Below are positions 50,664-61,100 of a stretch of DNA of 64,000 nucleotides, one piece after another; the stretch's first letter is position 1; every line of letters begins with the position of its first letter. A program made the position numbers and the translations under genes. A model generated the notes under the pieces. That model ran no database searches. It was not told the origin of the DNA and was given only the letters and a program-made list of their open reading frames with translations. Where the stretch lies: contig JADLCT010000102.1 in the NCBI GenBank assembly GCA_020847045.1, positions 1-64,000 of the forward strand, read 5' to 3'. This DNA is from Bryobacterales bacterium. Its GTDB lineage: Bacteria; Acidobacteriota; Terriglobia; Bryobacterales; Bryobacteraceae.

Positions 50664-52274
50664 ATGCGCCGCCTGATCCTTCTTCTTCTCGCAGCATCGC
50701 TGAGCGCGCAGACGCCCGGCAATAAGCCCGAACGCCTGGAGTGGTTCCGCGACCAGGGCTTCGGCCTGTTTATTCACTGGAGCCTGGATTCGCAGTTGGG
50801 TTCAGTGATCAGCCACTCGATGGTGGGGGCCTCGCCGGACTATCTGAAACGGTTCGTCGAGGAGTTGCCGCGCACCTTCAACCCGCGTAAGTTCCACCCT
50901 TCCGACTGGGCGGTGCTGGCGAAACTAGCGGGCATCCGCTACGTCGTATTCACGGCTAAGCATCACGCCGGCTTCACGATGTTCGATTCCCGAACGACGG
51001 ATTTCAGCGTGATGAAGACTCCGTTCGGCCGCGACATCACGCGCGAGGTGCTGGACGCCTTCCGCGCGCAAGGCATCGCTCCGGGTCTCTACTTTTCGCC
51101 GGATGACTTCTGGTGGCTGTACCGGAACGGAAAGCAGTTGAACCGGAACGTACCCTCGGTGTTTCCCGTGAACAACCCCGGACTGATGCGGCACGACCAG
51201 ACGCAGGTGCGCGAGCTGATGACCAATTACGGTCCGGTGGATGTCATGTTTTTCGATGGCCCGCCAGAGGGGCTGCGCGAACTGGCCTGGCAACTGCAGC
51301 CGGACACGGTGGTGACGCGAGGGGCGATCGAAACTCCGGAACAGTACATACCCGGCGTACCCCTGGATGCCGCCTGGGAGGCGTGCATCACGATGGGCAC
51401 GCAATGGCAGTACAAACCCACGAACGATCAGTACAAGACGGGCGGACAGTTGATTTCGCTGCTGATCGAGACGAGGGCCAAGGGCGGCAACCTGTTGTTG
51501 AACGTGGGGCCGAAACCGGACGGCGAATTGCCGGTTGAGCAGGAGGAGCGCCTGCGGGAGATCGCGTTGTGGATGTTCCTGAATGGCGAGGCGATTCACG
51601 GAGCGCGGCCCTGGGTGATCACGAACGAGGGCGATTACTGGTTCACAAAAAAGAAGGGTGAAGACACGCTGTATGTGATCGTGAAGCCGAAGGAGCGCTG
51701 GAAGTACGGCGAGTGGAAGGAGATTACGCTGCGTTCCGTGAAAGCATCGGCGGCGACGCGTGCGTCCGTGCTGGGCCAGAGCGGCGAGGTGCTCGAGTAT
51801 CAGCCTGGAGTGAGTCCCGAAACCTCGTGGCGGCAGGACGCTGGCGGACTGCACATTCGCGCCATGCATGCGCAGCGCATTTATAACGACCGCAAATGGC
51901 CGAACCCGGTGGTGATCAAGCTGACGAACGTGAAGCCGGCGCTGTCGCCGCCGCGCGTGGAGTCGGGCCAGGCCCGATGGAACCCGGCATCGCGGACGGC
52001 GATCCTTTCCGGTGTGGTGACGGCGATGGGCGATGCTTCCGCAGTGGAGGCCGGTTTTGAGTTTCGCGATACGACGGGCATGGACCTGACCGAGCGCATG
52101 GGGCCGTGGAGCGCGACAGCGATGGTGCGCCGGGCGGCGGCCGGGGCGTACTCGGTGGAGACGCCAGCGCTGGAGCCGGGCCGCACGTATGAATACCGGG
52201 CCGTGGTGCGCCACCCGTTGCTGACGCTCTACGGAGAGGAAAAGCGGCTGGCGGCGGGCGCGGCTCAGAGGTAG
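50664..52274 (+). CDS. Alpha-L-fucosidase, GH29
   Basis: 536 residues with a signal peptide (about 1-16, cut near SAQT). Family motifs are WFRDQGFGLFIHWS, the AKHHAGF motif (H100, H101) and the nucleophile D198 in DVMFFDGPP. GGNLLLNVGPKPDG near the end of the catalytic domain is typical. A C-terminal beta-rich part follows. It should release L-fucose from glycans outside the cytoplasm. It ends ten bases inside the convergent gene. Confidence 0.9.
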   Translation: MRRLILLLLAASLSAQTPGNKPERLEWFRDQGFGLFIHWSLDSQLGSVISHSMVGASPDYLKRFVEELPRTFNPRKFHPSDWAVLAKLAGIRYVVFTAKHHAGFTMFDSRTTDFSVMKTPFGRDITREVLDAFRAQGIAPGLYFSPDDFWWLYRNGKQLNRNVPSVFPVNNPGLMRHDQTQVRELMTNYGPVDVMFFDGPPEGLRELAWQLQPDTVVTRGAIETPEQYIPGVPLDAAWEACITMGTQWQYKPTNDQYKTGGQLISLLIETRAKGGNLLLNVGPKPDGELPVEQEERLREIALWMFLNGEAIHGARPWVITNEGDYWFTKKKGEDTLYVIVKPKERWKYGEWKEITLRSVKASAATRASVLGQSGEVLEYQPGVSPETSWRQDAGGLHIRAMHAQRIYNDRKWPNPVVIKLTNVKPALSPPRVESGQARWNPASRTAILSGVVTAMGDASAVEAGFEFRDTTGMDLTERMGPWSATAMVRRAAAGAYSVETPALEPGRTYEYRAVVRHPLLTLYGEEKRLAAGAAQR

Positions 52275-53446
52275 CTGAGCCAGGCGGAACGGTGGCGGCG
52301 CTTCACGTCGACGAACCAGCGGCAGGGGAGATAGAGCAGCGCGACAGCACCCATCCAGATGAGATAGGTGACGCCGAGCGAATAGCCGTAATCGGGAGGG
52401 TAGCCCACCGCGGCGGGGTTCACCGCCTTGGGTAGCTGGAAGACGAAATCCACGCGGCCATATTGGAACCAGGCGAAGACGGCCATGAGCGCATGCAAAA
52501 GGTAGAAGTGGAGCAGGTAGTAGAAGAGGGGCACGCGGCCGAAGGCGAGGAATGGGTTGGCGTCGCTGACCTCGGTGCGATCCAGCGCGGCCAGGGTGAG
52601 GATGGCGGGTCCAAGCGTCATCAACAAATAGAGCAGCGAGGGCGGATACTTCGTGGCGCGCAGGAACGAGAGCAGTGTGAACGAGGGAGAGGTCTGCGCC
52701 GACCAGGGGCTGGGGTCGCCATAGACGTTGATGAACCGGAGCGCCACGAACGCGAACGTGAGTGACGCGCCCAGGAGCCAGAGCATGCGGCGGCGGCGTT
52801 CCGGTTCCAGGTCATAGATGCGTCCGAAGCAGTAGCCGGCGGACATGACGGCGGTCCACGGGATGAGCGGATAGATCGCCATGGCTGTGACGCCGGCCGG
52901 CAGAGGGAAGGTGGCGAAGGGCGCGTGCAGGATGTGCCAGAGCCAGGCAAGAGACCCGAAGGCTTCGGCCGGGATGCCGTCCAGCGTATTGTGCAGGACG
53001 ATGACGGCCAGGCTGCCTGCGAGCAGCGGCCGCCAGGGGACGTAGAGCAGCGCGGACAGGGCGATCATCGACCAGCCCAGCGCCCAGATGACCTGAAGCG
53101 GCACCAGGCGCGGGGGCCAGGTGAAATTGAGGGCCAGCGAGAGCACGAAGAACTCCACGAAGAGAAGCCACAGCCCGCGCGTCCACAGGAAGCGGGAGAG
53201 GCTGGCGAGAGTGCGTCCGCGGCGCGAAGAAAGATACGCCCCGGCGCCGGCGAGAAAGACGAAGACGGGAGCGCAAAAATGGGTGATCCAGCGGGTGAAG
53301 AACAGCAGCGGGTCCGTGCGCGTGAGGTCCTCGGGATTGAAGGATTGAGCACCGGAGTGGAAGAAGTCCCGCGTGTGGTCGAGCGCCATGATGACCATGA
53401 CGATGCCTCGCAGGAGGTCGAGTGGCTGGATCCGGAGTTTCTGCAT
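52265..53446 (-). CDS. Membrane acyltransferase-like protein (heparan-alpha-glucosaminide N-acetyltransferase type)
   Basis: 393 residues with about ten membrane helices. The opening RIQPLDLLRGIVMVIMALDHTRDFF is typical of the YeiB/DUF1624 and HGSNAT catalytic families, where the His of DHTRD may be the acetyl acceptor. It may acetylate a surface sugar. The gene overlaps the fucosidase 3' end by ten bases in convergent orientation. Confidence 0.8.
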   Translation of the reverse strand: MQKLRIQPLDLLRGIVMVIMALDHTRDFFHSGAQSFNPEDLTRTDPLLFFTRWITHFCAPVFVFLAGAGAYLSSRRGRTLASLSRFLWTRGLWLLFVEFFVLSLALNFTWPPRLVPLQVIWALGWSMIALSALLYVPWRPLLAGSLAVIVLHNTLDGIPAEAFGSLAWLWHILHAPFATFPLPAGVTAMAIYPLIPWTAVMSAGYCFGRIYDLEPERRRRMLWLLGASLTFAFVALRFINVYGDPSPWSAQTSPSFTLLSFLRATKYPPSLLYLLMTLGPAILTLAALDRTEVSDANPFLAFGRVPLFYYLLHFYLLHALMAVFAWFQYGRVDFVFQLPKAVNPAAVGYPPDYGYSLGVTYLIWMGAVALLYLPCRWFVDVKRRHRSAWLSYL

Positions 53447-53584
53447 TCCCTTATGTCCACACGCGTGGTGGGCGAACGGCGGGGCTCAACGCGTCTGGCG
53501 GTGGGGAATAGGATCGCACACGGGCGCGTGGTGCGCCAGCAACGGGCTACACTGCTATCTGATTCCCGGATTGGAGGCGTTTCC

Positions 53585-54514
53585 ATGACAAGGTTGTTGC
53601 TCGCGGTTCTCTTCGTGCTGGCATCGCCGCTGGCGGCGCAGCGCACGGTGGCCATCACGATCGACGATCTGCCGTTCGTGAGCCGCGACCGCTCGCTCGC
53701 GGTGGCGCGGGAAGGGACGGTGCGTCTGGTGGATGCGCTGCGCAGGGAGCGCGTGCCGGCCACCGCGTTCGTGAACGAGAGCAAGGTGCAGGTGGAGGGT
53801 GAGCGCGATGCGCGCGTGGCGCTGCTCCAACAGTGGATCGACGCCGGTCTGGACCTTGGCAACCACACGTTCACGCACGCCGATTTCAACAAGCAGACGG
53901 CCGATTGGTTCATCGACGACACGGTGCAAGGCGAGGTGGTGTGGCGTCCGATGATGCGGAAGGCCGGCAGGACGGCGCTGTGGCTGCGGCATCCGTTTTT
54001 GCACACGGGCGGCTCGGCGGAGAAGCGCGCTGCCTACGAACGGTTCCTCGCCTCGCGCGGGTACCGCGTCGCTCCGGTGACGCTGGAGCATTCCGACTGG
54101 TGGTTCGCCTCGCTGCATGAACGTCTGCTGGGGCAAGGGGACACGGCGGCCGCGGAGAAGGTGAAGGCGGCGTCGCTGGAACACCTGGACAAGATGCTCG
54201 ACTACCACGAGGGGCTGACGCGCAAGCTGTTCGGGCGCGACATCGCGCACGTGTTTCTGATGCACGCCAACACGCTGAACTCGCGCATCCTGCCGGAGAT
54301 GCTGGACCGCTTCCGGAAGCGCGGCTATTCCTTCGTGCCGCTGGCCAAGGCGATGGAGGATCCGGCCTACCAGACCGCCGACCCATATGCCGGCGAGCAG
54401 GGCCTGGTGTGGCTGCACCGCTGGGCGATCACGTTGGGGCACAAGACCGGCGCTGAGGACGAGCCCGATCCGGCGCCGTGGCTGCAGGAGTTGAACCGCG
54501 CCACGCCGCGTTAG
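53585..54514 (+). CDS. Secreted polysaccharide deacetylase
   Basis: 309 residues with a signal peptide (about 1-19) after a GGAGG ribosome site. The NodB-like motifs are AITIDDLPF (catalytic Asp pair, here IDDLP), GNHTFTHAD (metal His motif) and LRHPFLHTG (third motif). The enzyme should remove N- or O-acetyl groups from a polysaccharide in the envelope. It meets the caspase gene convergently with a four-base overlap. Confidence 0.85.
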   Translation: MTRLLLAVLFVLASPLAAQRTVAITIDDLPFVSRDRSLAVAREGTVRLVDALRRERVPATAFVNESKVQVEGERDARVALLQQWIDAGLDLGNHTFTHADFNKQTADWFIDDTVQGEVVWRPMMRKAGRTALWLRHPFLHTGGSAEKRAAYERFLASRGYRVAPVTLEHSDWWFASLHERLLGQGDTAAAEKVKAASLEHLDKMLDYHEGLTRKLFGRDIAHVFLMHANTLNSRILPEMLDRFRKRGYSFVPLAKAMEDPAYQTADPYAGEQGLVWLHRWAITLGHKTGAEDEPDPAPWLQELNRATPR

Positions 54515-56574
54515 TTGGCGCGCAGCAGCGCGTCGAAGTTTTCGAGCATCTTCTTCACGCCGGCCGCCTGTTCGAGATCGGGGTTGAGGGCGAGCATGCG
54601 GCGGAAGTGAACGCTCGCGGTGGCGACGTTTTCGAGCTTACCTGTCTGCTCGGCGATACGGGCGTAGGTGAGACCCAGGGCGTAGTGGATGTAGGGATCG
54701 TTCGGGTCGTAGGAGAGCGCCCGCTGGCAGAAGGGGATGGCGCGATCGAAATGGGCCTGTTTGCGCTCGGCGTCGCACAGGCCGAAGTAGGCCAGGCTGC
54801 GGAGGTCCTTCCATATATCGCGCTGCGAGGCGCGTGTCTTGCGTCCACCGCCGATGAGGAAGCCTCGCACCCAGAAGTTGAGCTGGCCGGCGAGCTTGCT
54901 GTCGAAATCGCTGAGTTGCAGGTAGGTGAGATAAGACGGAATGCTCCGTGCGTACTGGCCGCTCAGGCGGAGGCTGTCGGCCAGCCAGAAGTGAGGCTCG
55001 GCCGTCCGGGGGGCGAGTTGAATGGCCTTGCCTGCCTCCTCGATGGAGGGCGGGTAGGCGTCCTTCATGCGGTAGGCCGCCGCGAGTTGCGTGTGGGCGA
55101 GGCTGTTGGCGGGATCGCGGCTCACGACGGCGGTGAGCTGGCGGATGGCCTCGTCCGTGGCGCCAATGTCGAGCAGCATGCCGCCGTAGGAGGCGCGCGC
55201 CTCCACATAATCCGGATCGATAGCGATGGCCTGGCCGAAGTGCTTGCGGGCCAGGTCATACTCCTGCATGGCGTGTTCGGCGCGGGCGAGGAAGAGGGCG
55301 GCCTGGCTATAGGTGGGGTCGGCTTGCAGCGCGAGTTGAAAGCTGCGCGCGGCCTTCGCATAATTGGAAGCCCCACCATCACGGTAGGGCTTCATGCCTT
55401 GATCGAAGTTGTCGAGCGCCGCCCTGGGCCGTTTCCGCTGGAAGCGTATTCGTATGCTGACGGTGGACTCCTGGCCCGGATACACCGTCTCCTCGCGTGG
55501 GCCGTCGGGCTCGTAGCCCATCTTCACTCCCTGCACCGTATGGGCGCCGGGCGCGAGACCGGGCAGGCGGAGCGGAGCGCCTTTGTTCAGCACGCCAACT
55601 GATTTGCCATCCAGGAACACCTCGACGCCGTCCATGTTCGATTCGATGATCAACATGCCGGTGGCCGCCTCGCGCGGTGGATCGATGATGGCGTTGGCGG
55701 GCACATAGGCGAGCAGCATGTTCGGGTCGAAGCTGCCGCGGTCGGCCACTGGATTCTGCCGGGCCTTGGTATCGGCGCGGACGCCGGTGCGGACATAATC
55801 GGCGATCTCGTCGGCGGTGACGATGCCGTCGCGGTTCTGGTCGGCCGCGCCGGCGAGCCCGCGCGTGACGTAGTAGGTGAACACGCCGTGGCCGCCGCCG
55901 AAGTCGGGACTCTCGAAGGACTGCTCGCGGTCGCGGCTGGCGCTCATGACAAAGACGGAGCGGCCCAGATCCACGAGCCCGCGATTGATGGTCTCCGTGG
56001 CTTCCGGCGAGATGGCTCCGCTGTGACAGGCGTCGGCGAGCAGCACCTTCCACCGCCCTTTGATTTTTGAGCCGAATACCTCGCCCAGGCGTGTCATGGG
56101 ATAGCCGGTGCCGGCGATGTCGGTGAGCTTGATGTCGTGCGGCGCCAGGTGGCCCCTGCCGCCCGCCACGAAGCCATGGCCGGCGAAGTAGATGAGCACG
56201 CGGTCGCCATCCTTGGTGACCGACGGAAGCCACTCCTCCAATTCGCGTTTGAGATTGGCGAGCGTGGCCTTTGCGCCGGTGAGAAGGTGGACATTTTCCG
56301 CCGGGAAGTTGCCCCCTTCGGTGGAGATCAGAATGGAGAACATCGACTCTGCGTCGCGCTCGGCGTAACGGAGCTGCTGTTCGGGCTTCAGGTTCTGGTA
56401 GTTGCTGATGCCGACGACGAGGGCATAGCTGCGCGGGATGGAGGGACGGGGAGCGGGGGGACGCGCCTCCTCGGTGTAGAGGTCGCGCTGGCGGGGCTGC
56501 GAGGGCTTTGGCTGCGCCAACAAAGGCGCGGCGAGCAGGAGCGCGGCCAGCGCGGCCAGGGATGCGTGTTTCAT
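54511..56574 (-). CDS. Caspase-family protease with EF-hand, PEGA domain and TPR repeats
   Basis: 687 residues. A signal peptide (about 1-20) suggests export. The C14 caspase domain (about 49-290) has the His-Cys dyad H133 in FAGHGF and C183 in ADACHSG. D245-E256 (DQNRDGIVTADE) is a perfect EF-hand loop inside the domain, as in other bacterial caspases. A PEGA domain (about 306-378) and at least five TPR units (about 390-685) follow. The ATG at 56574 overlaps the kinase stop (ATGA), so it is translated with it. A role in envelope stress or cell death is possible, not proven. Confidence 0.88.
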   Translation of the reverse strand: MKHASLAALAALLLAAPLLAQPKPSQPRQRDLYTEEARPPAPRPSIPRSYALVVGISNYQNLKPEQQLRYAERDAESMFSILISTEGGNFPAENVHLLTGAKATLANLKRELEEWLPSVTKDGDRVLIYFAGHGFVAGGRGHLAPHDIKLTDIAGTGYPMTRLGEVFGSKIKGRWKVLLADACHSGAISPEATETINRGLVDLGRSVFVMSASRDREQSFESPDFGGGHGVFTYYVTRGLAGAADQNRDGIVTADEIADYVRTGVRADTKARQNPVADRGSFDPNMLLAYVPANAIIDPPREAATGMLIIESNMDGVEVFLDGKSVGVLNKGAPLRLPGLAPGAHTVQGVKMGYEPDGPREETVYPGQESTVSIRIRFQRKRPRAALDNFDQGMKPYRDGGASNYAKAARSFQLALQADPTYSQAALFLARAEHAMQEYDLARKHFGQAIAIDPDYVEARASYGGMLLDIGATDEAIRQLTAVVSRDPANSLAHTQLAAAYRMKDAYPPSIEEAGKAIQLAPRTAEPHFWLADSLRLSGQYARSIPSYLTYLQLSDFDSKLAGQLNFWVRGFLIGGGRKTRASQRDIWKDLRSLAYFGLCDAERKQAHFDRAIPFCQRALSYDPNDPYIHYALGLTYARIAEQTGKLENVATASVHFRRMLALNPDLEQAAGVKKMLENFDALLRAN

Positions 56575-58133
56575 TGATGCTCCAGGCGGATCTGATACAC
56601 CAGCACGCCCTTCGGCGAGCGGAGTTCGGTTTGTTTGGCCGCCTCGTTTTTGCTCACCTGAACCTGATCGCGATATTTTCCCAGGAAGTAGGTCAACTGC
56701 TTCACCAAATCCTCGGAATCGAATACCGCCGTTTTGCCGCGGAGGGTGGCCTTTTGAATGAGGGAGTCGAGTTCTGGCAGCGGCTGGTCCGACCAGACCA
56801 CGGTGATCATCTCGACGCCGGCGGCTTCGTCGAAACGGAACCAGTTTTCGGCGGGCACGCGTGCCACCGCGGCGCCCGCGAGCCGGGGCGATTCCGTGGC
56901 CATGGGGTGCAGGACCACCCAAGTAGTGCGGCCGCTCTGCTTGTCTTCGGCGCGGTTCATCACGTAGAGGTAGCCGTCGTGGGCGGGCTGGAATTCGAAG
57001 GCCAGCTTGTGGCCGTGTTCCACCAGCATCTCGCCGATGGCGCGGATGGGCGGTCCAAAATCGGCGCCGTCGCGGACGCGCTGCAGAATCATTGAATAGT
57101 GCAAGGCGATGCGGGAGGCGGCGGGCGGAGCGGGCGTGGGCTTCCAGCGCGAGTAGGCGTAAAAGGCGGCGGCCGCGAGCAGGAGCGCAGCCAGGAGTAG
57201 CCCGGCGAACAGACGCCGTGAAGGCGGGGGCGCCGGGGGCGTGACGGGCGCGGGCGCAGGCGTGGCGGGCCGCGGGTAGAGCGCGGAGGTGATTTCGGCG
57301 GCAAACTCGTTGACGGAGCGGTGCCGCGCCTCGGGCTGGAAGGACAGCGCGCGGCGCATCACCGTATCGACGGCTTCGGGCAGCTCGGGGCGGTAGGTGC
57401 GGAGCGGTGTCACCTGGGCCATGTCGGGGCTGGCCAGGTGCGTCAGGGAATCCTCGGGAAACGGGATGCGCCCGGTGAGCATCTCGTAGGCGACGATGGC
57501 GAAGGCGTACAGATCGCTGGAGGCCGAGGGTTGTCCGGCGAACTGCTCCGGGGCCATGTAGGTGAGGCTGCCGGCCACGTTGGTCTTGCTGGCGGCAAAA
57601 ACGGAATCCTTGATGCCGGCAATGCCGAAGTCGATCAGCTTCACGTGCTCCTCGCCTCCGGCCAGGGTGCTGATCATGATGTTTTCCGGCTTCAGGTCGC
57701 GGTGCCAGACGCCTTTGCCGTGGGCGGCCGAAAGCGCCTGGCCAATCTGGCGAATGAAGTTCGAGGCGCGGCTCATCTCCATCCCGCCTTCGGGAATCGT
57801 GTCGCGCAGGGTGCGGCCCTCGACGTACTGCATGACGAGGTACTGAGTGCCGTTGGGCAGGTCGCCGTAGTCGAGAATGCTGATGATGCCGGGATGGTCG
57901 ATGCGCGCCAGCGCCTCCATCTCCTGCATGAACTTCTTGCGCACCCACTCGTTCTGATTCTGCTTTTCCAGCAGCACCTTTACGACGACGGGCTTGTTTA
58001 GCAGCTTGCGGTCGTGCGCCAGATACACGACACTCATGCCACCGCGGCCAAGTTCGCGCTCGACCGCGTACCGGTTCTTCAGGACGGGCTTGCCGTCTTC
58101 CTGGCGCACCTCCTGCTCAACATCGGAGCTCAT
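56571..58133 (-). CDS. Ser/Thr protein kinase with transmembrane helix and DUF4384-like tail
   Basis: 520 residues; the ATG at 58133 overlaps the upstream stop. The Hanks-type kinase has GRGGMS (29-34), K52, HRDLKPEN (144-151, D146) and DFG (168-170). A Pro-rich linker, one membrane helix (about 309-328) and an extracytoplasmic part follow, which contains DGYLYVMN and LPELDSLI, closely like the divergent DUF4384 protein at 63302. The cytosolic kinase could sense an external or envelope signal through the tail. It is translationally coupled to the caspase gene. Confidence 0.9.
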   Translation of the reverse strand: MSSDVEQEVRQEDGKPVLKNRYAVERELGRGGMSVVYLAHDRKLLNKPVVVKVLLEKQNQNEWVRKKFMQEMEALARIDHPGIISILDYGDLPNGTQYLVMQYVEGRTLRDTIPEGGMEMSRASNFIRQIGQALSAAHGKGVWHRDLKPENIMISTLAGGEEHVKLIDFGIAGIKDSVFAASKTNVAGSLTYMAPEQFAGQPSASSDLYAFAIVAYEMLTGRIPFPEDSLTHLASPDMAQVTPLRTYRPELPEAVDTVMRRALSFQPEARHRSVNEFAAEITSALYPRPATPAPAPVTPPAPPPSRRLFAGLLLAALLLAAAAFYAYSRWKPTPAPPAASRIALHYSMILQRVRDGADFGPPIRAIGEMLVEHGHKLAFEFQPAHDGYLYVMNRAEDKQSGRTTWVVLHPMATESPRLAGAAVARVPAENWFRFDEAAGVEMITVVWSDQPLPELDSLIQKATLRGKTAVFDSEDLVKQLTYFLGKYRDQVQVSKNEAAKQTELRSPKGVLVYQIRLEHQ

Positions 58134-61100
58134 TGCGTGCACTGGGCGGTGCGGACCGCCGACACTCCGGCCGCGTTCGTCAGGCTGACGCCCACCGAGG
58201 CGACGCCGGAGCTGCTCGGGGTGACGTTGAACGTTTGCGTGTAGAGGAACGTTCCGCCTTCCTGCTGGCCTATAGCGCTGTTGAACCATCCGGCAAACAT
58301 CGCCGTGGTGTCGATGGGGAACGATGAGGAGACGAGCGTATCGCCGCTGGCGGCGGTGAACTCGAAGGTGGCGCGGCTTACCTCGCGCGTGTTTGTGATG
58401 CCGGTGGCGGTGATCGTGAGCTGTGTGCCACTCGAGCGGACGCAGCGGATCTCGGTGGCCAGGACCGGCGCGGTCCGCGCGATTGTGATGGAGCGGCTGC
58501 TCACGCCCGGGGGCGTCACGTCGGTGGAGCCCGCGAAGAAACGCGGCGTGAGCGTGACGACTCCGGCCGTGGAGCCGGTTTGGAAGCTCACCTGGACGGG
58601 GGCGGTGGAGCCGGAGGGGATTGTGGCGGTGATCTGCCGCTGGCCGTTGGTGAAGACGATGGCGCGGTCGTTTGGCAGGTTGCCGTCCGGCGCGAAGGAG
58701 AGCGTGAACTGCACCTGCAACTCGGCGGGGAAGCCGGAGCCGAGGGTGAGCGTGGCGTCGGCGCGAGCGCCCGACGCGGCCACATTCAAGCCGCCGTAGG
58801 TAACCGAAGGCAGCGAAGGCAGGCCGATCTCAAAGGGCAGTGTGTTCGATCTGGCCCCGCCCGGACCTTCGACCGAAACGCTGACCGGGGCGCGCGTGGC
58901 AATTAGTCCGGCGGCCACCTCGGCGCTGAGCGACGCGCCGGAGCCGCTGGTGGTGAGCCGCGTCGAATTCCACAGCACGGTGGAACCCGCCAGAAAGTTC
59001 GCGCCATTCACCGTGAGAGTGAAGCCTGAGCTTCCGGCGGGACGCGATGAGGGCGACAGTGACGTGAGGCCGGGGGGCTGTTGAATGGTCAGCGTCAGTG
59101 GGGCGGAGGCGGCCGAGCCGGGGGGCAGTAGCCGGATGGACACGGCGCCGGGTTGGGCCAGCAGGTTGGCGGGCAGGGTGAACGCCACGGCGGTGGAGGT
59201 CACCGAATCCGGCGTGATGGCCGTTGGCGCGCCGCCGGGGGGCGTGGCTTCGACGCGCGAGCCCGTGGCGATGCCGTTGCCGCGGATGGTGGCGGTGGCC
59301 TGCCGGTCACCGGCCTGCACGGGACCATACTCCAGCGTCAGCGGCGACTGCAAGGCCAGAGGCAGAGCGTTGGTGGCAAAGCCGTCGGCGGTAAGGCCGG
59401 AGATGTTTACGCTGGCCGCGCCCGCGGGCAGCGCCGTGGCTGGGATGCTGGCGTTCATGCGCGTGGCGTCGATGAAGGTGGTGGCCACGGTGGCGCCGTT
59501 CACCTGAATGGCGAGATCGCGCGTGAAGTTACGGCCCAGCACGGCGATGGTGGTGGCCGTGTTGGGCAGGGCCGTGGCGGGATCGAGCTGCGTGAGGACG
59601 GGCGCGGGTAGTACGTTCAATGCCACGGTGTTCGATTCAGCGCCTTCGGGGTTCACCACCTGCACGGGCACGGCGCCGGGGCTGGCCACGGCGCCGGGAG
59701 GAACGCGAACGGTGATGAGCGAGGCGGTGAGGGACGCGGGCGTCACGGCCTGCCCACCCATCAGAACCTGCGCGCCGCTGGCGAAGCCTGCGCCCGAGAT
59801 GGCGAGGTCGAACGCGGGCCGTCCGGCGGTAACCGGGTTCGGACTGAGGCTGGTGATCTGCAACCGGCCCGTGATATTCAGCTCGACGGGGATGAGCAGC
59901 GGCGAGTTCGCCGCGCCGGATGCCGTAATGGTCAGATTGGCCGTGTATCTGCCCGGCGCGAGATTGCCCGTTCCGGCTGTGACCGCCAGCGTGGCCGGCG
60001 TTCTCCCGTTCAGCGGATTCACCTGCATGGGGAATACCGTTCCGGGCGTGGCCGTGAAGGAGATGTTCTGCGGGACGGTGGAGAGCAGCGCCTCCAGCAA
60101 CACGCTTTGCGCCGTCGAGTTTGTGCCCTGCAGCAACGTGAAGGAGAGCGAAGATGGGGTGGCGCGCAGCGCGGGCAGCGGAACCGTGTTTCCGGGATCG
60201 AACTGGACCAGCCGGACCGGATTGGCCTGGCTGAGGAAGCGCGGCAGAGGCGCCGTGGCCAGAGGGGCCGTGGCTGAAGCGGCGGGCGCCAGGGAGAGAT
60301 CAACGCTGAGCGCGGGCGCACGGACTCCCGCCGGGTAGGAGGCGAAGATGGGAAAATCCAGACTCGCCGTGGTGGCCGTGTCCGTGCGAAGAACCTCCCA
60401 CACGGCGACGGCGGAGCCGTTGGTGACGGCAAGCGGAGCCATCTGGCCTGTTTCCGCAGGGACTGGCTCGAACGCGCCGCTGCCGTCGGAGCCGACGGCG
60501 ATCAGCCGGGCCCACTCCGTGGCGGTGTTCTCGTTCGTCGCGCCCACATAGAGCGTGACGCCGCTGGGAATCTGGGTGAACGTGGCGCGGATGCGCGTGC
60601 CGCTGTCGGCCAGGCCCGCCAGTCCGAGATTCCCGCGGCCGGGCAGATTCGGGAACGCCGGGTTGAAGAATCCGGTTTCGGTGCGGTACGGCACGCTGGC
60701 CTGGTTCTGTGGGGCCGGAGGCGGGGCCGTGTTCATGTCTGGTGCGCTGGCCGCGGTGCGCTGGCGGAACACGGTGGCCGCGTTCTCGCTCAGACGGAGC
60801 GTGGCCACGCGGACGCGTGTGCCCGCGCTCGCGGAGTTGGCTGTCACGCCGTTGGGTGCGTCGAGGGTGTTCTCGGCGTTGCGGACGGTTGTGCGCGTGC
60901 CGGCGCGGGCTACGGCCAGCGTCTGCGCCGGGTCCGTCAAGGGAATCTGCTGCCCGCTGATGGATACGGTGGCCGTCACGGCGACGCCTCCGCCGGGAGG
61001 CGTCTGCAACTGGCTGGCGTTCACGCGGAGATTCTGGATATTGAACGTGCGCGAACTGGATTGGCCGGGCGGGTCAAACGGAATGCCGCGGAAGATGACG

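Noticed and set aside
54511..56574. CRISPR-associated caspase (Craspase) or toxin-antitoxin role
   Set aside because: There is no gRAMP/Cas7-11 gene, no CRISPR array and no small antitoxin next to it.
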